A stretch of DNA of 63,333 nucleotides from Lwoffella lincolnii (GTDB taxonomy: Bacteria > Pseudomonadota > Gammaproteobacteria > Pseudomonadales > Moraxellaceae), in assembly GCF_002014765.1 (NCBI RefSeq), contig NZ_MUYT01000006.1:1-63333 (forward strand), given 5' to 3'. Of this stretch, positions 24,607 to 33,752 are shown piece by piece (position 1 is the first letter of the stretch; each line of letters opens with the position of its first letter). The position numbers and the translations under genes were made by a program. The notes beneath the pieces are model-generated. The model saw nothing but the letters and a program-made list of their open reading frames with translations. It made no database searches and had not been told where the DNA came from.

Positions 24607-24635
24607 ATTATAAGATAGATTTAGTTAGATTTCAA
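24607..24635 (-). promoter_or_regulatory. Promoter of IS607 tnpA
   Basis: On the minus strand TTGAAA (24635-24630) and TATAAT (24612-24607) are 17 bases apart. The ATG begins only 6 bases after the -10 box, so the transcript would start at or next to the start codon and be essentially leaderless. Confidence 0.75.
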
Positions 24636-24643
24636 GAAACAGT

Positions 24644-25132
24644 TCAATTCCCTCGATGGTACGGGTGGTTGTGATTGATGCTCATGGCACGGTACAGTTG
24701 TTCCATTAACACCACTCGCACCATTGGGTGTGGCAAAGTGAGATGAGACAAAGACCATTTAAAATCCGCTTGGGCAAGCACCTCTGGCGACACACCGTCC
24801 GCTCCGCCAATCACCAAAGCGATGTCGTTACCATCTTGCATGGCGGTTGCCAGTTTGCTGGCTAAGTGTTCTGTTGACAGCATCGTTCCTTTGATATCCA
24901 ACACCCACAGTTTTTCTTGGCTGGCTTGGGCGTGTGTGTTTAAAATCGCTTCACCTTCAGCTTGGCGATATTGAACCACATTTGCCAAAGACGGATTTTT
25001 GTGGCGTTTGGCAGCAGCCAGCTCAATCAGCTCCGTGCTGAGCATGGGTTGTATGCGTTTGTGGTATTCTTTAAAACCAGTTTCTACCCAGTTGGGCATT
25101 TTTTGTCCGATGCTGATGATGCGTATTCTCAT
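24644..25132 (-). CDS. rlmH: 23S rRNA (pseudouridine(1915)-N(3))-methyltransferase RlmH
   Basis: RlmH methylates pseudouridine 1915 in helix 69 of 23S rRNA. It is a SPOUT enzyme of 162 residues (usually about 155). Motifs are IISIGQKMPNWVETGFKEY, LVIGGADGVSPEVL (the SPOUT knot) and LTLPHPMVRVVLMEQLYRA with the end NHPYHRGN. The IS607 junction GGAATTGA contains its last codons and TGA stop, and the gene appears intact because the same bases occur at the other IS end. RsfS, a common neighbour, is not present. Confidence 0.95.
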   Translation of the reverse strand: MRIRIISIGQKMPNWVETGFKEYHKRIQPMLSTELIELAAAKRHKNPSLANVVQYRQAEGEAILNTHAQASQEKLWVLDIKGTMLSTEHLASKLATAMQDGNDIALVIGGADGVSPEVLAQADFKWSLSHLTLPHPMVRVVLMEQLYRAMSINHNHPYHRGN

Positions 25133-25541
25133 GGTTGATGCTCCTTTTTTTGTCTGTCTTATGTTACCTGTTTCATCTCTGTTTTATCTTATTTGTTTTA
25201 ACGTCTGAAGTGAGGCAAAAACCATCATATTCAATCACATACAATCTTAGCATTGGCGGTCTTAGCATTGGTGGTCTTGTTTAGCATGGCTTTTCTTGCC
25301 GCTTTTCTTTATACTGTGCCAAGACAGGCTGGACAGTTGATGTATGGTGTGATTGGCATTTCACCATTGTATCATGTGCTGGCCTGTCTTTTTTTGGACT
25401 TACTTTTTGATACCTGTTTGGGTAAAATGGCAAAATTCATCATTATTCATCAATATAATGGCGTTATCGTATGCCCATTTTATTCAGCAAAATGCTCATA
25501 ATTAAGAAAAGTTAACTTAACAATAAATATCAAGGTGCAAT
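25133..25541. other. Divergent intergenic region without a supported gene
   Basis: This 409-base gap lies between rlmH (leftward) and the solute-binding protein gene (rightward). It contains a direct repeat CTTAGCATTGGYGGT (25244-25258 and 25259-25273). A TTG-started reading frame of 82 codons with hydrophobic stretches is present at 25253-25501, but it has no recognisable family or clear binding site. No terminator, RNA gene or clear promoter was identified. Confidence 0.5.
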
Positions 25542-26480
25542 ATGAATCATTCTTCACTTCTCAATGTGTTAAGCAGCCGTGTTTTAACAAAAAGTGCTTT
25601 CAGCAAATCCTTATTGACCAAATGCTCAGTCAAGCCATTATCTTTGATGTTGTTGTTTGCAACCGCCAGCCTGTTATCAGGGTGTGGTGGTTCGCCTGCT
25701 GATGGTTCTGAAAATGTTTCTGGAAGTGGCTCTGGCGAGACGCAAACGCATGCTTCACCTGATTTGACCGATGACCCAAATAATGCCAATACCACTGATG
25801 CTTCTGGCACAGACGCCACTTATAAAGTTTATACCGATACTGATGGTATACCCTTTACCTACCGTGATGAAAGCGGACAACCAGTAGGGTTTGACATTGA
25901 TGTGATGAATGCCATTGCCCAAGATCAGCACTTTGCTGTTACCTATGACATATTGCCATGGCCATTGATATTGCCAAGCATGGCTGAAGGCAAAGCGGAC
26001 ATTGCCATTGCCCATATCAGTGCTTCCCCAGAACGTCAAAAAACTCATAATTTTTCTAACCCCTATTATGTCTCATACCAAGCAGCCCTAACCAAACCTG
26101 AGCTTGCCAATATCACGTCTTTTAAAGACTTAAAAGGTCATCGGGTGGAAGTGATGGCAGGAACAATACAAGAAGAAGAAATGCAACAGATGGGTATTGC
26201 CACCACAAATAAAGACATGGTGTTTCCGCTAATTAGAAGTTTGGTTAATGATCAAACCGATGCGGTGGTGCATGACAGTGGCATTTTGCAATATTATCAA
26301 CAGCAACAAGCGGATAAAAATTTTGCCTTAATGATAGATAAAGAGTTTGGTGATGACCCTTATGGCATTGTGGTAAAAAAAGACAACACAGCACTGCTAA
26401 ATCAAATCAATCAGGGGCTGGCCAACATTCGTCAAAATGGCAAATATCAGCAAATTGAGCAAAAATGGTTTGGGCAATAA
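25542..26480 (+). CDS. Family 3 solute-binding lipoprotein (amino-acid-type)
   Basis: The 312-residue protein begins with a lipoprotein signal whose lipobox is LLSG-C48. A low-complexity Ser/Gly/Asp linker follows, to about residue 90. The binding domain then starts: YKVYTDTDGIPFTYRDESG, GFDIDVMNAIAQDQ, LPSMAEGKADIAI and the end QNGKYQQIEQKWFGQ. This matches periplasmic SBP_bac_3 proteins of amino-acid ABC importers. No permease or ATPase gene is adjacent, so the transporter partner is elsewhere or the protein acts alone. The ligand cannot be predicted. Confidence 0.87.
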   Translation: MNHSSLLNVLSSRVLTKSAFSKSLLTKCSVKPLSLMLLFATASLLSGCGGSPADGSENVSGSGSGETQTHASPDLTDDPNNANTTDASGTDATYKVYTDTDGIPFTYRDESGQPVGFDIDVMNAIAQDQHFAVTYDILPWPLILPSMAEGKADIAIAHISASPERQKTHNFSNPYYVSYQAALTKPELANITSFKDLKGHRVEVMAGTIQEEEMQQMGIATTNKDMVFPLIRSLVNDQTDAVVHDSGILQYYQQQQADKNFALMIDKEFGDDPYGIVVKKDNTALLNQINQGLANIRQNGKYQQIEQKWFGQ

Positions 26481-26625
26481 CGGTGTTTGGTTTCTGTTTG
26501 ATTTAGATTGTTTTAGGTCATGTTAGGGCGTGTCTTTGATTTGGCTCATGAAGTCTTGTTGTGCCAAGCTTGATTTGGCCAAATGAGTGACACGCTTTCA
26601 CCTTTATTAACGTGTGTTTTGTTTA

Positions 26626-27657
26626 TCAGTCCTGCCGATATTGCACAAAATTATCTGCTGATAATGGCAATGGATTGTCCGTGTCAAACTGATAACACGT
26701 CAAATGCCCTGTCTTACTTGCTGCTGAATAATCCACACACACCACCTGCTCACTTAACGGCTTGGGTGTGCCAGTCAACCAATAATGCCCAACAAACACA
26801 GGCTTATCCGTCTTTAACCCAAATTCGATGGGTGGGCTAATCGCATCAATGGGAATGCTGGCTAAGGCGAAGTTAGGGGCGTGAGCTATCTGATGAATGG
26901 GACGGTTGTTAAGTTCATCTAGCCACCATTTGACTCGCACATTGTGGCGTTTGCCACCGTCTTTATCCAGCAGATACAAGCCATCAGGCAGGGGCGTTTC
27001 TACCCCTTTTAGCACACGCTCTAGGGCATCGTATTGTATTGAGTTTTTTTGTCCTGTCAGTTGTAAGGCATGTGGGGTAAGGCGGTTGTCATTGGTTAAT
27101 AGCGGTGCTAATACCGCCATGCTGTCGGTATCCCAACACGCATGAACAAAGCAGGCGTGTGGTGTCTCAAGCCATAGAGGCAGCTCATAAAAGCGAGACA
27201 GCCAATAAGCGTGAGCATCTGAGCCAAACGGCACTTCTGCCAAAAATGCTTGATGCTGACGATGATGCACGTCCGAATGTGAGCGTAAATAACCCCCATC
27301 GTGATTGTCAATATTGTTGGCATTGAAAGCATCGTTGGCATTGTCAGCATGGTGAATTTGGTTTTTGGTGGCGTAGGCAAGGGCATTGTATTCATGATTG
27401 CCCATGACGATGTCCGCCACCCCCGCATCTTTCATGGCAAAGGCAATCTGTAGCGTTGTTACTTCTTGTTTACCCCTATCAATCAAATCACCCATAAAGA
27501 CAGCATGATGACCCACGGGTGGTTGATAATAGGGGGTGGTGATGCCATTTTGTTCATCATTTTGTTCATAAAAGTGTTGCTGATAGCCAAGTTTGCCAAG
27601 CAGTCCTATCAGCTTATTGGCTTGTCCGTGTACATCACCAATGATGTCATAAATCAT
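26626..27657 (-). CDS. Calcineurin-like metallophosphoesterase (PrpE/ApaH-like)
   Basis: The about 343-residue protein starts with IYDIIGDVHGQANKLIGLL and continues with VFMGDLIDRGKQE and IVMGNHEYNALAY. These are the GDxHG, GDxxDRG and GNHE metal-binding motifs of the serine/threonine phosphatase and diadenosine tetraphosphatase superfamily. Substrate could be Ap4A or a phosphoprotein and is not known. An upstream GTG at 27702 is in frame, but the ATG at 27657 is preceded by AGGA 7 bases upstream and directly opens the conserved domain. Confidence 0.85.
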   Translation of the reverse strand: MIYDIIGDVHGQANKLIGLLGKLGYQQHFYEQNDEQNGITTPYYQPPVGHHAVFMGDLIDRGKQEVTTLQIAFAMKDAGVADIVMGNHEYNALAYATKNQIHHADNANDAFNANNIDNHDGGYLRSHSDVHHRQHQAFLAEVPFGSDAHAYWLSRFYELPLWLETPHACFVHACWDTDSMAVLAPLLTNDNRLTPHALQLTGQKNSIQYDALERVLKGVETPLPDGLYLLDKDGGKRHNVRVKWWLDELNNRPIHQIAHAPNFALASIPIDAISPPIEFGLKTDKPVFVGHYWLTGTPKPLSEQVVCVDYSAASKTGHLTCYQFDTDNPLPLSADNFVQYRQD

Positions 27658-27899
27658 AATCGTTCCTAAAAACGTGGCTGTTTTATCTATGTGTGTATTC
27701 ACTGTTTTGGGGCGTCATCATCTTAGCATGTTTTTTAACTCAGGTGATTGACAAACTTGCTTAAGCCAATAAGCAAACAAAACATCAGCAGATTTTTATC
27801 ATGGTTTTGTTATAATAAAATCAACCACAATCAAAGAAAGCCAAAAAAGCCCAATAAAAAGCAAAGCCACAAAAGCCACAAAAGTAATGAAAAGGATAA

Positions 27900-29975
27900 A
27901 TGACCACCATGACCACGATTTTATTTGAACTTGGCACAGAAGAATTGCCACCCAAAAACCTAAGACAACTGCGTGATGCGTTAAATGACAATGTCAGCCA
28001 AGCGTTGGCTGAAGCCAATATCAGTTTTGACAACATCAAAAGTTATGCTGCCCCACGCCGTCTTGCCCTACAAATCCATGGCATCAGCAACAAACAACCC
28101 GACCGAGTGGAACAAAAACGAGGCCCAGCTGTCAAGGGTGCGTTTGACTCAGATGGCAACCCCACCAAAGCCGCCCAAGGGTTTGCCCAAGGCTTAGGCA
28201 TTGATGTCAATGACCTTATCATCATCAAGACCGATAAAGGCGACTATGTCGGTCATGAATTACAGGTGCAAGGTCAAGCCACCAACGACCTATTACCCAC
28301 CATGTTACAAAAAGCCTTAGATGACCTGCCCATAGCCAAGCGTATGCGTTCAGCAGACAGCCGTGATGAATTTGTCCGTCCTGTGCAGTGGGTGGTATTA
28401 ATGGCAGATGACAAAGTTATTGATGCCATCATTCAAGGACACCCAACTGGCAATCAAACCCGTGGGCATCGTTTTCATGCTCCTGAATGTGTGGCGATTG
28501 ACCACGCTGATAATTATGAAGCAATTTTGGATAATGCCTTTGTCAAAGCTGACTTTGACCAACGTCAAGCTGACATTAAAAACCAAGTACAACACCTTGC
28601 CGATGAAGTGAATGCGATGCCCATCGTACCACCAGACTTGCTTGATGAGGTTACCGCCCTTGTGGATTTACCTGTTGCCATGAGAGCCAGTTTTGAGAAG
28701 CGATTTTTGGCAGTACCACAAGAAGCGCTAATCAGCACCATGCAAGCTGACCAAAAATATTTTTGCCTAACCGATAAAGATGGCAAACTACAGCCCTATT
28801 TTATCTTTATCAGTAACATTGATAGCAAAGACAAATCACAAGTCATCGCAGGCAACGAAAAAGTGGTGCGCCCACGCCTTGCTGATGCTGAATTTTTCTT
28901 TTTACAAGACCAAAAACAACCCTTATTTGCCCTGACTGAAAATCTAAAAAACCGAGTATTTCAAGAAAAACTTGGCACAATTTGGGAAAAATCTGAACGC
29001 ATTGCCAAACTTTGTGCCTTTATTGCCAATCAAATCGGCGCTAATGTGGAATATGCCACTCGAGCAGGCATCTTGTCCAAATGCGATTTGGCAAGCACAT
29101 TGGTGGGTGAATTTCCTGAATTACAAGGGGTGGCAGGCACTTATTACGCTCACTTAAATAACGAGCCTAAAGCGGTGGCAGATGCCATCAAAGAGCAATA
29201 TTTGCCAAAATTTAGTGGCGATGACCTGCCCACGACTGACATTGGCACAGCATTGGCATTGGCTGACCGCATTGATACTTTGGTGGGTATTTTTGCCATT
29301 GGGCAAGCCCCAACAGGCTCAAAAGACCCGTTTAGTTTACGGCGAGCGTCCATCGGTATTTTGCGAATTTTAATTGAAAAAAAGTTACCGCTCAATTTGG
29401 TGATATTAATTGAGCAAGCCCTAAAAAATTATGGCAATAAAATTGACAATCTGAGCAAAACGTTCGCTGATGTGATGGACTTTATCAATGCTCGCTACCG
29501 TGCAATGTATGAAGACCAAGGTGTGGCGGTGGATACCATTCAATCAGTACAAGCGATAAATCCGCACATGCCATTGGATTTTGACGAGCGTATCCGTGCT
29601 GTGCAGGCGTTTCGTCGTTTGCCCCAAGCACAAAGCTTGGCACAAGCCAACAAACGGGTGGGCAACATCTTAGCCAAGGTTGATGGCAACATTAGCCAAA
29701 CGGTTGATAAAAATCTGCTCACCGAATCTGCAGAAAAAGAGCTTTTTAAAGCGACACAAAACGCCCAAACAGCGACCAAACCGTTACAAGAAAATGCTGA
29801 TTATCAAGGCATTTTAACCGCTTTAGCCAATCTTGCTGAGCCATTGACCGCATTTTTTGATACAGTCATGGTCAATACCGATGAGGTGAGTTTAAAAAAC
29901 AATCGTTTAGCCTTGCTTAAACAGGTGAGAAATCTGTTTTTGAGTGTGGCGGATATTGGTGAATTGCAGATTTGA
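27900..29975 (+). CDS. glyS: Glycine--tRNA ligase beta subunit
   Basis: This subunit of the alpha2beta2 glycyl-tRNA synthetase has 691 residues, normal for GlyS. Motifs are ILFELGTEELPPKNLRQLRD, VRPVQWVVLMAD, GHRFHAPE, FFLQDQKQPL and a C-terminal anticodon-binding-like region. AAAGG precedes the ATG. The alpha subunit gene glyQ, often immediately upstream, is not in the window. The gap upstream holds a run of AAAGCC-type repeats. Confidence 0.95.
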   Translation: MTTMTTILFELGTEELPPKNLRQLRDALNDNVSQALAEANISFDNIKSYAAPRRLALQIHGISNKQPDRVEQKRGPAVKGAFDSDGNPTKAAQGFAQGLGIDVNDLIIIKTDKGDYVGHELQVQGQATNDLLPTMLQKALDDLPIAKRMRSADSRDEFVRPVQWVVLMADDKVIDAIIQGHPTGNQTRGHRFHAPECVAIDHADNYEAILDNAFVKADFDQRQADIKNQVQHLADEVNAMPIVPPDLLDEVTALVDLPVAMRASFEKRFLAVPQEALISTMQADQKYFCLTDKDGKLQPYFIFISNIDSKDKSQVIAGNEKVVRPRLADAEFFFLQDQKQPLFALTENLKNRVFQEKLGTIWEKSERIAKLCAFIANQIGANVEYATRAGILSKCDLASTLVGEFPELQGVAGTYYAHLNNEPKAVADAIKEQYLPKFSGDDLPTTDIGTALALADRIDTLVGIFAIGQAPTGSKDPFSLRRASIGILRILIEKKLPLNLVILIEQALKNYGNKIDNLSKTFADVMDFINARYRAMYEDQGVAVDTIQSVQAINPHMPLDFDERIRAVQAFRRLPQAQSLAQANKRVGNILAKVDGNISQTVDKNLLTESAEKELFKATQNAQTATKPLQENADYQGILTALANLAEPLTAFFDTVMVNTDEVSLKNNRLALLKQVRNLFLSVADIGELQI

Positions 29976-30057
29976 TATGTTGATTGTTAATGTATTTAGG
30001 ATTTGATATGGTAAATTGTGGTTTCTAAACATTTTAAACATTTAATAAAGGAATGCT

Positions 30058-30648
30058 ATGAATATTTTAAAACTAATGATGGCTTCATCTGTCCTTATCA
30101 TAAGCAACCATGCGAATGCTGGTTTTTTTGATGAGGTAAACAAAGCACTTGGGGCGGTTAATCAAGTATTAAATACAGTCAATACGACGACAGGTAATCA
30201 TGATGCGTCAGGTAACGTGATGACAATGAGCAGTTCTGCCATTACTTCTCCAACCGAGTCTCAATTAGCAAGCATTGCCAATAATTTAACAATTCATACT
30301 GGAGATATAAAATTAGATAATGCGATTCTTGGTGCAAAGCACAATATTTCTCAGGTTCTATTAGTCGCTTCATGCCAAGTACAAGGTTATGATTTGGCAG
30401 CAGGTGATGCTTTATCACCCAATCATGGTGTTAATCATTCCATCATTCCCTTTATGGTGGGTGAGCCAAAAGATCAATGTTTGACGGTGAATAATGTCGG
30501 TGGTTGGCGTTTAGATGGAGAAAATACGTTGAAATTCAGTGCGGTATTTAGCTCTAATGCCACAGGAAAACCTGAGACAAGGCATTTCACCATGAAAAAT
30601 GAATATGGTAAATGGTTACTTGTTTCAATATCACGTATCAAATCATAA
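30058..30648 (+). CDS. Secreted protein of unknown function
   Basis: I do not recognise this 196-residue protein. It has a clear signal peptide (MNILKLMMASSVLIISNHANA, cleavage after ANA). The mature part begins GFFDEVNKALGAVNQVLNTV, an amphipathic region, then a Ser/Thr-rich stretch. Two cysteines (in VASCQVQGYDL and KDQCLTV) could form a disulfide. The C-terminal half is probably beta-rich (GGWRLDGENTLKFSAVF). AAAGGAATGCT precedes the start. It follows glyS by 82 bases and ends before a strong terminator. Confidence 0.75.
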   Translation: MNILKLMMASSVLIISNHANAGFFDEVNKALGAVNQVLNTVNTTTGNHDASGNVMTMSSSAITSPTESQLASIANNLTIHTGDIKLDNAILGAKHNISQVLLVASCQVQGYDLAAGDALSPNHGVNHSIIPFMVGEPKDQCLTVNNVGGWRLDGENTLKFSAVFSSNATGKPETRHFTMKNEYGKWLLVSISRIKS

Positions 30649-30683
30649 GCCATGGCAAACAACCCCCATCAATCCAAAACAAT

Positions 30684-30713
30684 AAAAACCCCAAGCCAAC
30701 GCTTGGGGTTTTT
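30684..30713. terminator. Bidirectional terminator after the secreted unknown
   Basis: AAAAACCCCAAGC (30684-30696) and GCTTGGGGTTTTT (30701-30713) form a perfect 13-bp stem with a CAAC loop. It can serve the rightward gene and the leftward acyl-CoA dehydrogenase gene. Confidence 0.93.
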
Positions 30714-30751
30714 ATGGTGATTGTGCCAACACAAGAATGTGCCAACACAAT

Positions 30752-30789
30752 CCATTATTCATCATAAAACCCATTATTCATCATAAAAC
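30752..30789. repeat. Duplicated 19-bp unit containing the acyl-CoA dehydrogenase stop codon
   Basis: CCATTATTCATCATAAAAC is present twice in tandem (30752-30770 and 30771-30789). The second copy encodes the last codons and TAA of the acyl-CoA dehydrogenase on the minus strand, so the end of the gene has been duplicated. Confidence 0.85.
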
Positions 30790-32597
30790 GAATAATTGTC
30801 AATTTCCATGTCGGTCATGGATTGACTTGGGGCAACCATGCTCTCTGCTAACCCTGACGTGCGTGGCAAGATTTTATCAAAATAGAACTCTGCTGTTTGG
30901 ATTTTGGCTTTATAGAACTCAGCAGATTCACTGCCACCATTTTCTAGCTTGTCATATGCCACGGCCGCCATGCGAGCCCAATGATAGCCCATCATCACAT
31001 AACCAACATACATCAAATAGTCTTCGCTGGCAGCTGAGATGATTTCACGGTCTTTGCGTGCCATTAACATGATACGCACGGTTAGGGTATTCCACTCAGC
31101 ACATAGCTTGGTCAACGCCCAAACAAACTTACGCATGTCTTTATCTAAGGCATATTCGCCACACCATTTCATGATGCCTGCTGTGTAATCACGCACCACC
31201 TTGCCTTTGGATTGCAAGATGACCTTACGCCCCAATAAATCAAGTGCCTGCACGCCTGTTGTGCCTTCATAAAGGGTGGCAATTCGTGCATCACGGGCAA
31301 TCAGTTCCATGCCCCATTCTTTGATGTAGCCATGACCGCCATAGACCTGTTGACCATGTTTGGCAGCTTCAATACCAAGTTCGGTTAAAAAGCCTTTGAT
31401 AACAGGGGTAAAAAAGCCCAATTTATCGTCCCATTTGTGAAACTCTTTGTCATTGCCTGTGGCGATGCCTTCAGCCATTTTATCGCCATAGCGAGCAACG
31501 TGATAAATCATTGAGCGACCGCCTTCGGCAAAGGCTTTCATGGTGAGTAACATGCGTGCGACATCAGCATGATAGATGATGGCATCGGCAGGTTTATTGG
31601 CTTCTTTCGTGCCAGATAATGCACGCATCGAGCGACGGTCTTTGGCATAGGGTAGGGCATTTTGGAACGCAAGTTCACAATGTGCCAAGCCTTGAATGCC
31701 TGTGCCAATGCGAGCGGTGTTCATGAAAGTGAACATGGCTTTTAGTCCTTTGTGAGGCTCACCAATCAAAAAACCGATGGCGTTATCAAAGTTCAACACA
31801 CAAGTGGCAGATGAGCTAATGCCCATTTTATGTTCGATTGAGCCACAAGTAACGCCGTTACGCTCACCAATCTCACCGTTTTCATCTGGCAAAAACTTTG
31901 GCACAATAAACAATGAGATGCCTTTGGTGCCTTCAGGGGCATTGGGCAAGCGTGCCAATACGATGTGAATGATGTTCTCGGTCAGGTCATGCTCACCACT
32001 GGAGATGAAAATTTTAGTGCCATTGAGTGTGTATGAGCCGTCTTTGTTGGGGTCAGCTTTGGTTTTGACTTGTCCCAAATCTGTGCCACACTGTGGCTCA
32101 GTCAAGCACATAGTGCCAGCCCAAGTGCCATCAACCAGTTTGGGCAGATACACGTCTTTTTGTTCTTGAGTGCCATATTGCATGATGGTGTTGATACAGC
32201 CTGTGGACAGCCCAGGATACATTGCCCAAGGCCAGTTGGCAGTACCCATCATTTCAGACTTGATTAAGTTTAATGACATGGGTAGGTTCATACCACCATA
32301 TTCTTCAGGATAAGACAGCCCTTGCCAGCCACCTTCAACAAACTGATCATATGCTTCTTTAAAGCCTTTTGGTGTGGTTACCTCACCTTCTTTAAAATGA
32401 CAGCCTTCTTCATCAGCAGGCTGATAAAGAGGGGACAGCACAGTTTCGGTGAAGTCTGCCAAGCCCTGTAAAATCATATCCACAGTTTCGGGGTCAGCAT
32501 TATCGCCATTTCTTAAGGTCTTAAAGTGTGAGGGATAATCAAACACATCATTTAGCAAAAATTTGATGTCACGCAAGGGGGCTTTATAAGTCAGCAT
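30774..32597 (-). CDS. Acyl-CoA dehydrogenase with C-terminal extension domain
   Basis: The 607-residue flavoprotein oxidises acyl-CoA in beta-oxidation or a related pathway. Motifs are MCLTEPQCGTDLGQVKTKA, TKIFISSGEHDLTENIIH, KMGISSSATCVLNFDNAIG and IARDARIATLYEGTTGVQAL, which holds the catalytic glutamate. A C-terminal acyl-CoA dehydrogenase extension follows residue about 470, as in the long ACAD subfamily with a similar start MLTYKAPLRDIKFLLNDVF. AAGGAAATTCC precedes the ATG. It lies 121 bases after aroE on the same strand. The chain-length preference is not predictable. Confidence 0.92.
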   Translation of the reverse strand: MLTYKAPLRDIKFLLNDVFDYPSHFKTLRNGDNADPETVDMILQGLADFTETVLSPLYQPADEEGCHFKEGEVTTPKGFKEAYDQFVEGGWQGLSYPEEYGGMNLPMSLNLIKSEMMGTANWPWAMYPGLSTGCINTIMQYGTQEQKDVYLPKLVDGTWAGTMCLTEPQCGTDLGQVKTKADPNKDGSYTLNGTKIFISSGEHDLTENIIHIVLARLPNAPEGTKGISLFIVPKFLPDENGEIGERNGVTCGSIEHKMGISSSATCVLNFDNAIGFLIGEPHKGLKAMFTFMNTARIGTGIQGLAHCELAFQNALPYAKDRRSMRALSGTKEANKPADAIIYHADVARMLLTMKAFAEGGRSMIYHVARYGDKMAEGIATGNDKEFHKWDDKLGFFTPVIKGFLTELGIEAAKHGQQVYGGHGYIKEWGMELIARDARIATLYEGTTGVQALDLLGRKVILQSKGKVVRDYTAGIMKWCGEYALDKDMRKFVWALTKLCAEWNTLTVRIMLMARKDREIISAASEDYLMYVGYVMMGYHWARMAAVAYDKLENGGSESAEFYKAKIQTAEFYFDKILPRTSGLAESMVAPSQSMTDMEIDNYSFYDE

Positions 32598-32718
32598 GGA
32601 ATTTCCTTATGTATGTAAATTGATAAGCAGGCATAACCAACTTCAGTATAACCAAAAGATTTTTATAAACCTATTAATAATAAAATTATTTCATATAATT
32701 GTATTATTTTAATAACTT

Positions 32719-33600
32719 TTATTTATAAATTTGGCTCGTATCAATAGATTTACCAGTCCACTGTTTAAAGCTTAACGCCGCCTGCCCAATCAACATGCCC
32801 ATGCCATCACTGGTGTCTGCTCCTAATGCGTCAAAGTGTTGCAAAAATGGCAATTCTCGCCCATACATCAAATCATAAGCATGCTGACAACGAAGATGCT
32901 CTGATAAAGGCAAACGAGAATCTGATAACCCCACCGAGGTGGCGTTGATGATGAGATGATAATGCCCCGTCAGTGCATCAATGGCACAAGCAGATAATGA
33001 CGCTTGAGCGAACAGATGTTTGATGTCATTGGGCATCTGTTTGGCTTTTGAATGCAAATCACAAATGAGCTGTTTGGCTTTATCCACGGTGCGATTGGCG
33101 ATGTCAATATGATGAATGCCTGCTGACAGCAAGGGTAAAATGATGCCACGAGTCGCCCCACCTGCCCCAATGATGGCAACTTTTTTACTGGCAAAATGGT
33201 TGCTGTTAGAATTGTTATTGGTAGAATTGGTTGAACTCAGCCAGCCAAGTTGATGCAAATGATTGACCAAACCGTTACCATCGGTGTTATGCCCAACCAA
33301 AACGCCATCTTGTTGATACAAGGTATTGACCGCTTGTGCCAGTTCAGCTTGTGCGGTCAGTCTGCCTGTTTGTTGGCACAGCTGATGGGCAGTTTGTTTA
33401 AAGGGAACGGTAACATTTGCCCCAATACCACCCCCAGCAAAAAACGCCCCCACCACAGCAGTAAAGGCATTGGCATCATTGGGGCAGTACTGTCGTTGAT
33501 AGCAGATGTCTAAGCCCACTTGCTTGGCAAACGCATGATGAATTTGGGGCGATTTACTGTGACTGATGGGATTGCCAATGACAATGAAATGTAAGGGCAT
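32719..33600 (-). CDS. aroE: Shikimate dehydrogenase
   Basis: AroE reduces 3-dehydroshikimate to shikimate with NADPH. Motifs are MPLHFIVIGNPISHSKSPQI (shikimate site), NTDGNGLVNHL, AIIGAGGATRGIILPL (NADP site), NATSVGLSDSRLP and DGMGMLIGQAALSF. The catalytic lysine is in TVPFKQTAHQ. In-frame codons continue upstream to 33696, but the ATG at 33600 opens the conserved sequence and has AGGAA about 11 bases before it. Confidence 0.94.
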   Translation of the reverse strand: MPLHFIVIGNPISHSKSPQIHHAFAKQVGLDICYQRQYCPNDANAFTAVVGAFFAGGGIGANVTVPFKQTAHQLCQQTGRLTAQAELAQAVNTLYQQDGVLVGHNTDGNGLVNHLHQLGWLSSTNSTNNNSNSNHFASKKVAIIGAGGATRGIILPLLSAGIHHIDIANRTVDKAKQLICDLHSKAKQMPNDIKHLFAQASLSACAIDALTGHYHLIINATSVGLSDSRLPLSEHLRCQHAYDLMYGRELPFLQHFDALGADTSDGMGMLIGQAALSFKQWTGKSIDTSQIYK

Positions 33601-33752
33601 GATGGGTGATGTTCCTATTGCTAAAAGCCAATCTAAAAACTGGTCAAAACTGACAAAAAAAAGTAAACTTAACGAAATGCTCATAAACATATTCATTAAT
33701 AAACTTAGCCAACTTAATCAACTGAAGTTTTTTACTCAAAGAGTGCTTATAT

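Larger units (their letters stand above)
22679..24651 (-). mobile_element. Complete IS607-family insertion sequence
   Basis: The element contains a serine-recombinase tnpA and a tnpB overlapping by 4 bases, the IS607 arrangement. Both ends carry GGAATTGA on the minus strand (complements of 22673-22680 and 24644-24651). IS607 transposases recombine at a GG dinucleotide, so the GG at each junction is the likely crossover. One end falls exactly on the rlmH stop codon and the other in the nitroreductase remnant. Both genes have all recognised active-site residues, so it may be functional. Ends are inferred from the repeat, not from comparison with an empty site. Confidence 0.85.

Noticed and set aside
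25253..25501. Possible 82-residue hydrophobic protein read from a TTG codon
   Set aside because: No recognisable family, no clear ribosome-binding site, and the frame includes repeat sequence. Hydrophobic composition alone is not enough.
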